Source: Lineus longissimus (taxonomy: Eukaryota; Nemertea; Pilidiophora; Heteronemertea; Lineidae). From it: a stretch of 64,000 bases of DNA. The notes beneath the pieces were generated by a model, which saw only the letters and a list, made by a program, of their open reading frames with translations, was not told the origin of the DNA and did not search any database. The stretch lies in contig NC_088312.1 of assembly GCF_910592395.1 (NCBI RefSeq), positions 14,425,292-14,489,291 on the forward strand, given 5' to 3'. A program made the translations under genes and the position numbers. How positions within the stretch are numbered: the stretch's first letter is position 1; each line of letters begins with the position of its first letter. Below are positions 37,301 through 46,300 of the stretch, in pieces.

Positions 37301-40300
37301 AGGCTGGAAAATAGTAGCATCAGTGCAAGTTGAATTTTTTTCAATCGTGATTGCAAACGCGATTACATGATTATTCCCATCCTCTGCGATGTGGCTGTCT
37401 GATGTCTGATGGTAAGGATGAGAATGAGAATAAGAAGATGATGTAGCAGTGGATGAATCACCACTCCTCATTCAGCAGCTATAAAGTGACAACATGAACT
37501 ATATGTTAACCAAGGCTTATCAATACAATTTTTACAAGTTCTACAGAAGGGGTGGGGCTTTTTCTATTTCAGCGTTCGCTCTGCACTTGGAGGTCTTATT
37601 CTCAAGCGCTATTCCAAGGCGGGATCAGTGTTTTTACGTGCCGTTATGGTGAGGGACCAATTAGGATGATTGACCTGGTGACTCAGTCTTCCGCCTGGCT
37701 TGGGCATATCAGACTCAACATCATGACTGTCAACTCGTGTTGGACAACCATTAGATAACCTATTCATAGTTTGGAGAACTTATTTATGAACATCAACTCA
37801 CCTTTACTCTGTTCATTTTCTCTAAGTATCGTACATTCTTCAATAGCACCGAATGGAGAAAACAACATCCGGATATCATTCTCACCACACTTTTTGGCAA
37901 CCATACCAACAAATAGTTTACGCTCCTCAACTGGAATGACACAAAAGAACAAGACATTAGCAATCATACCAACAAAAAGTTTATGTTCCTCAACGCGAAT
38001 GGCAGAAGAGATCAAGACATCAGCAATCGTACCAACAATAGTTTACATTCCTCAACTGGAATGGCAGAGGAGCACAAGACAAGGACACCAACAAATAGTT
38101 TATGCTACTCAACTCAAATTATAGAAGAGAACGGGACACTTTGGTATGATGGTTAAAGCATCATACCAAAAAATAGTGTATGGTCCACAACTATAATGAC
38201 ACTAGACCAGAAATGCATATATTGTTGAGACACATACAATAGGATAAGATACGAGCATACAGTTTCTGCACTTAAGAACTTTGAAACTTCACATGATGGA
38301 AGGTTTGACCATTCCGAGTGGCACTTCCATTGTTCTAGAATGACCTGAAAAAGACAAATGCAATCACACCTTTTGAACTTGAAATACAAGACTTTTGGGA
38401 TACAATCATGTCACTTAATGCTCAAAATCATGACAAAAACGCATTAGTAACACATGTGACAATATCTTGCCCCCTTACCTGCATTCATTCTGCTCACACG
38501 CTCCTGTTCACAAGTCCTCACCACAATCTCCCATCAAATACTACTAGCAAACTGTTGCTTGGTTACTAGCCAATTTGTGTGTGGAGGCCCGAGGGCTTCT
38601 GACTGAATGGAATCACTCTCCAATATACTCTCCCCATGCCATCCATTCATATCAAGGACACCACTTAGGTGAAAGGGAGCAAGGATTTTACGCAACAGGG
38701 TCAGCCAGACAAAGACCACTGCTAATACTGCCCTCAAAAGAAACATCAAATTGTTTTGAAAATGCAATGGCGTAGAATAATGCTGGAAATACAGGCATTA
38801 AACCCAATGCTTTCTGTTGACTGTCACTATACTGTAGAATCAAATACTCTTGAGGAGATTTTTTTTCATTCCAAAATTAGGATATTTTGATGGGTTTTTA
38901 ATGTTGTTTAAAGATGACTTGCAGTATGGCTATATTATATGGCAAACAATTTAACCATGGAAGGCAAAATACAGACATGATCAACACCTTCGGTGTCAAG
39001 GGTTTTTTACTAAATATTCCCTGTGGTGCTTGGATTTTACCACTTTTTAACACTTTCCAAACAAAATTCCATCAAAAATAAGGTGCTGGTGCAATGTCAT
39101 CATATGTTTTGTCTGCAAAGTAAATACATGGTATTGATGACTTCATCCTCTCATCATCAATAGGAAACCTTTCAGAAAATTTCACACTTGTGATGTGATG
39201 TGATCGTGACAATCACAATGGTATGTCGAACATGAAAATGAGACCTTACAGTATTGAAATATATTGGGAGAATAATCGATCACTCTGCAGTGATGAAATA
39301 GGATCTCATGAAATCCTTTCAAATCTGTCTTCCAATGTTTCCCTGCAATTGTTTCCACATCATGACGAGACAGGGTAATCTCAAGTTCACTCAACAAGCC
39401 ACTTGTCAACAGGCTAAATCCATTGTGATAACCCTTCTGGAAGCAATCTGTTAGGGTTAATGAAGGTTATAACATGAGTTTTAGACTAGTGTATTAAAAT
39501 GCTGCAACAGGACACCGCCGGAAGGAGTACCGAGGTCAACCAAATTTTAACAAATATTTTCATCAGCAACATCTTCAGAAGAAGAACCGAGGTCAACCAA
39601 ATTTTAACAAATATTTTCATCAGCAACATCCTCCAATAAGGAGACATACTCGTTGCCGTTGGTTACTTGGTAAATGTGCCAGTGACAAGTTGAGCTCATA
39701 GGAACAGAGTGGTTATTGTGGCAAGTCTCGATTGGCCCGTCATGTCACCATGATTGTTAGGGCATCCTTGACTGCCTGTCCTGACTGCTGGACCAGACAA
39801 TTGCCACGACCCCACAAGAATATTAACAAGATAGATTTATCAAGTTGTCCCCTGGGAGCCGACCATGATTAGATATTTCCTCACACTCATCGACTGCGAT
39901 TCAAGTATGGTTATTGGCACACACTTACAGAGGCCGTGAAGTGATGTCATTGGGATGGAAATTTTGATACTTAACAGTTTTAGCTCCCCTAATTTCAGAA
40001 AAATCTCAGAGTCTGACCATGCAATTTGAAAAAGTGAGGGCCCTGCATCCGTCCTATTTCTAAGTTGTAATAAGATAGCAGAACACTGCTATACCAGAAC
40101 AACAGTATCAGGTGAATGTCCAATAAAAAAACTTCTGTTTTTCATAGAAAAAACAGCCAACAATATGGGGAACCTAAAGTTAACTATAGCACCCACTTCC
40201 ACATCTCTGATGAGCTCTCAGGTCAACCGTTTCTGAACTGAAGTGATGTCCATCAGACGTGTTCAATGAGTCTGTCAGATTGGGCTATGTGGTGAGAGAA

Positions 40301-43300
40301 CACAATGGCGGTCACACGAATAATCAAAGACCACTTGGTTTCCAAGTCATCAGACAGAGACAAGGTTTGAAGAAAGACGATGGGACATGTGACCTATTGT
40401 GTCAAAAGTAGTTCCTTGTTGCATATGTGACCCGTCACGATAAATGAGGCGCTTATCGCACAGACATAACTCAAAGAGCTGATCAAGAGGGCCAATGTGA
40501 CCTCTGTGCCTTCTGAAGATGCCAAGTACAATGGCAGTTCCCAAAGATAATACCTGGTACAGCTGAGGACCACTAAAATTGTGTTTCATTGATTTTGTGA
40601 ATAACATAGATTTGCTAGAAAATTTGTTGAGAAAAACTTTACAAAATTTCATAATCAGGCGAATAAAAAAAGGGCAAATTGCAGAAAGGGTGTTAAAATC
40701 TGGCAGTTTACAGTGTGTTAAATAGATCACTCTCACCTCAGGGCCCTACAACTTTATTTAGTTGTACATGTATAGTAGAGACATACTTTGATTTTTGACA
40801 TTGCTTCCTGCAAACACCTTTGATTTTACTTGACACACCTGCGTACGTAACTGACAATTTAAACCACTTACCACTCAAATTTATTCAGAGCTCCAGGCTT
40901 AATCATAGCAAGTTATCAATTTGACAATTCACCATAGCTGTGTTCCACCTCTAAGATAGTATCAATGATTAATCATTCCCTTGCAAGCCTCTTATGATTT
41001 CAATTTGCAGTGCAGTTGAAATCAATGCCAGTATTTTAGATCAACCTATCTTTACAATATAGGAGGCAAATGGGAACATAAACGCAGAACATTTTCAGCT
41101 CAAAAGCTCACACGTAAAGCATCAAATGCAGCATTTTGTATAATGGCTATTAAAAATGAGCAAATTCACCAATTTTTCAGAATCACAAACAATTCGCAAA
41201 GCCAGCTTTAATAAACACATCCCCACAGCTTCATGTATGCCAGTAACAGTGAGACGTATTACTAGCGTAAGAAACAAATATTGATATTAGCTTCTAAGCA
41301 ACACCTTCAAAATACATCCAACACGTGATATATTAGTTCTGAAAAATCAGAAACAAAGACTCAATTCTAGAAATCCTAAAGACAAAAACATTCAAAGGCA
41401 AGATTAAATTAAATTGAATAGCGTAAATGAAAAGAGCTGAAGCATGACTCGCCTCGTTTTTATGACCAACTTGGGAATATGAGCTGTGAATATTAACAGC
41501 AATGCTCTCATCGTTTAGTTGATCGATCATTAAATACTTGACTCTGTCATGAATAGAGAAGCAGTTCAACAGTTTGCCTCTCGACTTGATGCATACCGTG
41601 GATAATTTTGAGCAGTGTTTCATCCACGGTGGATGGATACAGACACTAGGGAGGAGGGATGCTGACAGCAAATGCTCTTGACAAAGATTGAGGATCCTAA
41701 ATTTAGGGTGGAATCACTCATGGGAGAGAATAATAGGGGAAGAAGATCCTCCATGGTGGATGGAGAGATACATTAGGGAGGAGGGACGCCTGACAGCAAT
41801 GCTCCTGACAAATATTGAGGATACTAAACTCAGGGGTGAAATCACTTGTGGGAGTGAATGATAGGGGAAGAGAAACCTCCACAGTGGATGGATAGACACA
41901 CTAGGGAGGAGGGATGCCTGATAGCGAATGCTCCTGAAAATGATTGAGACTCCCAGGGGTAGAATCACTCACGGGAGAGAATGATGGGGATTGAGGATGC
42001 TCCACGGTGGATGGATAGACACACCAGGGAGGAGGGATGCCAAACAGCAAATCCTCCTGGCAAAGATTGAGGATCCTAGGGGTGGAATTACTCATGGGAG
42101 ACAACGATAGGGATTGGAGGATCTGCCACAGGGGATGGATAGACACACTACGGAGGAGAGATATTTGACAGGAAATGCTCCCGATAAAGATAGAGGATGC
42201 TTGTTTTTTTCACATGTCAATTCTGTATACATGCATACACATATATAATTTGCTAATCCATGAGCCCAATCCACAAGGGACCTTGATTTAACAAAATTAT
42301 TGATTAAGTGTCATAGAGATATATTAACAACACTAGAATCTGACATTCAGCCTTGGGCAAACTGATTTGAAAATACTCCAGTCGATTCTAGTTGAGGAAG
42401 TAATACTTGGAGATCCTTGTCTGATTGCAATCGATCTCTAAAAGCCCCACAGCAGAAAAGCAATTTTTGTTTCTGCCATGTGCATTGAAATTACAAGTGT
42501 GAAGCCAACCCAGTTGCATTGATCAAAACCTTCTCATGGAAAGGGAAAATAGTGTCACGGCATCCAGGAGTATAACACTAAAACTCCTAAGCACCGCACA
42601 AAATCATTTCAGCACCTGGTAAATGTAGATTGTCTACACATCTCGAATATTCCAGGCTGCTATTTTTGTCTTGAAGGCCTTACACACCAATGTTTTCTTG
42701 CAATATCACTTCCAGCATCAGCGAAAGTGACGTCAATAGCTTATTTAGCTTGGTTGGCAATGAAAAAGATGACCAGTTCAATACTCGTGGTGTCAAAATG
42801 ACAAGTCTCTCTTCAATTTTCTGAAACTGGGATGCAAACACAAATTCAATATCACCAAGTGCTCCTAAATCATAGGCAAAGTCTAGATGACGGTTCGATC
42901 ATATTGAATATGGTGTTCAAATATCATCATGAGCATGATATGGGTAGAATATCCATCCAATCTTTTATGGGCAAATATGTCAGGGGCACAAAAGGAGTTT
43001 TTTCGCTTGAACAGGTTCAGAGGATCACGCTAAAAGTAGTCCATAGGCTGCAATGATTGGGGAGAAAATTCACAATCATTTTACTACTTGCAACTAATCT
43101 GAAATCCAAAAATGAAAAATAAAGAAGCTGATAATCCCCCCCCCCCCCCCCCCCCCGGTACCAAAACGTAACAAATCCAAACACCCCTCAACCTCTTGTG
43201 TTTGCTGAACAAGAGTAGGAATCGCTTAAAAATAATTTCCCTTCGTTCTCAGGTTTTCCCAACTGCTCTACATCTTCAAATATAAATTCCTGAATGCAGT

Positions 43301-46300
43301 CAAAAGCATTTCGAGTGCGGTCAATATGGCTCGAGATGGAGGATTATGGTGAGAAATTTACACATGGCCCAATCATGTGGGACTAGATTGGTCGGAAGCT
43401 CTGCCGCCAAGATAGTCTCGAGAGAACCACCTCTTCTCCTACAGTAATTATATGGTTACAATTCATACAACACAACAAAGATTTTGAGTAAGAATTATGA
43501 CAACTTCTGTGATTCGTGACTGCGAACCAACTCTGCTATGAAATAGATGACTAGTTATAAAGTTCCTCAGAGAATGGAAAGATATCCAACTCATGTTTTA
43601 ACATGTTTTTCTGTTAACTATCATGGCATATTAAAATATGCCATGATAGTTAACAGAAAAACATGCAGATTCGACCAAACAAATTTCTTGGTCATAATTA
43701 TGGTGTCAAGTGCCATTTTGAAAAGTATAAATTTATTATAAATCAGCGAGTCTGCATACAAGAACATTCAACAGTGTTAAATGTAGCAAATTTTTAAGAA
43801 TGGGATTGCAGTATTTTCTGAGACATGTTTCCTGGGCAATCTTTAACACATTTGCTTGTCTTCATGTACAATTCAGTGTAAACTTTTTCTACAAAACCTC
43901 ATGGCACATATCTGGCTAAGGCCATATCTAAAATCTTTGTCAGAAAATCATCATTAAGAAATATGTGATTAATGTCACATTTCTCAGGGAGCAATTACGA
44001 GATAATGTGATAGCTACAAGATATTAAAGAAATGGTCATGATAATATGGAACATGAGTATAACAGCACAAAACTGTTCAATATCAAGTTCACAGGCATGA
44101 CTATTTGATAAATGTTCTGAAGTGAAATATATTGCACTCTTAACAAACACTTTCCATCGTGTTTGCTTTTTAGCAAGTTTTTAAAAACTCCTCAAGGCGG
44201 ATCTTTGGTTTCCCCATTCAAAATGTTCAAAATGAAACCAAGCATCGATACATGATAACCAGCAATTATTGAGAGACCTACTCATTATTAATGAAATTCT
44301 AGAGTCCAGAATGAAACAATAAATACTCTTCTTATTTGATAATCAGGATCCTTAGGATAGTGGACATGAACTTTGAAGAAATTTTTAATCAGCAAAAGCA
44401 CTATCAGGCTCCTCGGGACGGTTGACATGCCCTTTGAACTAAGCTTAATCAGCAAACGCACTATCGGGATCCTGAGTACGGTGGACATCCCTTTTGAACT
44501 ATACTTTGGTCAGCAGAAGCACTATCGGGATCCATAGGACGGTTGACATGCCCTTTAAAGAAAACTTTCGTCAGCAAAAGCACTATCTGGATCCTGAGGA
44601 CAGTTGACATGCCCTTTGAATCAAACTTTAGTCAGCAAAGCACTATCTTGATTCTTAGGACGGTGGACAAGCAATTTGAAGAAAACTCCAGTCACCGAAA
44701 GCGCACTGATGAGGAGACTGCAAGACAAAGGCACCTGGAGGCAATGATGCATCCAACAAATTGACATTCTACAAATTGTCCTCATAAAAATCACATTTTC
44801 TTCTCTCATTTGCCTAACCTATTGCCCGCCTTCCACGCAATTTATTGCCCATCCAGAACACATCACACCTGACCTCCCGCTCCTGACTTTTTTCCACGCC
44901 CATGCAACCATTATCGGCCATCATCTCCAACTACTACAGCCTAATGCTCTGTTGCCGCTATTCACGGTCTTTTGGGTATTTGTCAATTAATTTATGAGAA
45001 TGTTCAATTGGCTGGTAATCCCCGAGGTCCTGGGCTACGTGATATGATTTAATGACCATCGCTATCTTACAATCCAGTCAGAAACGAGACATAAAATGAA
45101 CAGGCCAGTACACTCCAAATGCCTTGCTTTCTTGAAACGGACTGAGATGGAAGAGCTTCCTTCAAATGTCAAGGTTTTGCTGACAGAATATATAAATATA
45201 TGAAAAAATTACAATATAGTGAGTGACGAGTGTTGGCAGGAATAGTTGATTAAAGGGGATTTCGCATAACTAGCGATTCAACCTACCCTTCATTTTCCCT
45301 GGCGGTGAAAATGAGCCTTTTGATTTCCTGTTTAAAAGTCTGGCGCAGATCAGTAGCAGATCAGTAGCATGGTGAACGTGTGGACAATAGGTTTTGCAAT
45401 GGGATTCCATTCACAAATTCCCGTATGACTTGATGATGCATCAATTGCTTTGATACCGTCTGAGGCACGGAATAGCATTGTATTTGCTTGTGGGAAAGTG
45501 TTTATCAGCAGTTGGTCTGTAGCTGTCAGTGAAGATCTGCAAATACAGTCACTTGGTGCACTATGCCAAAGATTTGAGAATTTAGGCGACTCTATAGACA
45601 TTTCCTATGAATACTATAACCGTAACTGATTAGAGTGGTCCGTTCATGTTGACATGGCACATAATGATTGAGACCCCGGGTAAACTAGGTGGTGTCGCGA
45701 TTAATTTAACTGGCCTTAAAACTCCAGTGACAAAAGAGACCCAGTCTTCTAAGGTTTGCCAATTCCTTTCAATGCACCAAGAACCACTTAAAGCTGACTG
45801 TTACCCTAACCTATGAATATCATTGCCCAATCGTAAGCAGGAGACAAGAAAGCCATGATCGATTTGAGAGATCCGCTCATGTCAACATTGACAGGATTGT
45901 AAGAGGCACCTGATGATTGAGCAGCTACTCTACTGACAATGGCAACAAGAGATCATGCTCTGTATTTATAGTGACTTCGACAGCACAAGTCAAGAAAGAA
46001 TCATTCAATATCAAAATTTACTGTAGCCTGAATGATAAAACTCTTGCAGCACTATAAACTGTTGGTGAATACATCATTTTACATTCTCTTTGATCAACCC
46101 CATGAGCTCCAAATCAAAAGAATAAAATTCAGAAAATATTCCAAAGTATTTTTTTAAATACTTCCAGAAGTCCTATCCAGGTTATTCTTCTCATGCACCC
46201 TACCAAAGGGACAAAAGATTTCCATACTTTTCATCAGGTTAGCTGCAAGACAAGACTAGTGCTGCCACGCTGCGCTCAATGATAACCACAGCAGAAAAAT

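Larger units (their letters stand above)
32661..37801 (-). other. CELF intron with two LINE fragments and a duplication
   Basis: 5.1-kb intron inside RRM2. It contains a 200-bp direct duplication (33282-33815), a CR1/L2-like LINE 3' end (35628-36145) and a 5'-truncated RNase H LINE (36298-36823). The rest is anonymous AT-rich sequence. Confidence 0.65.

Noticed and set aside
38465-38530. Good donor (GAATGCAG/GTAAGG) preceded by about 17 open codons, phase 1 out
   Set aside because: No acceptor with a pyrimidine tract, and an in-frame stop directly upstream. Not supportable as an exon.
40350-40736. 128-codon minus-strand frame
   Set aside because: No domain, no splice context in CELF phase and no recognisable similarity; consistent with chance in 9 kb of intron.
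41714-42274. Overlapping minus-strand frames with repeated LPSVxIHPxW
   Set aside because: They are translations of the 125-bp satellite units.
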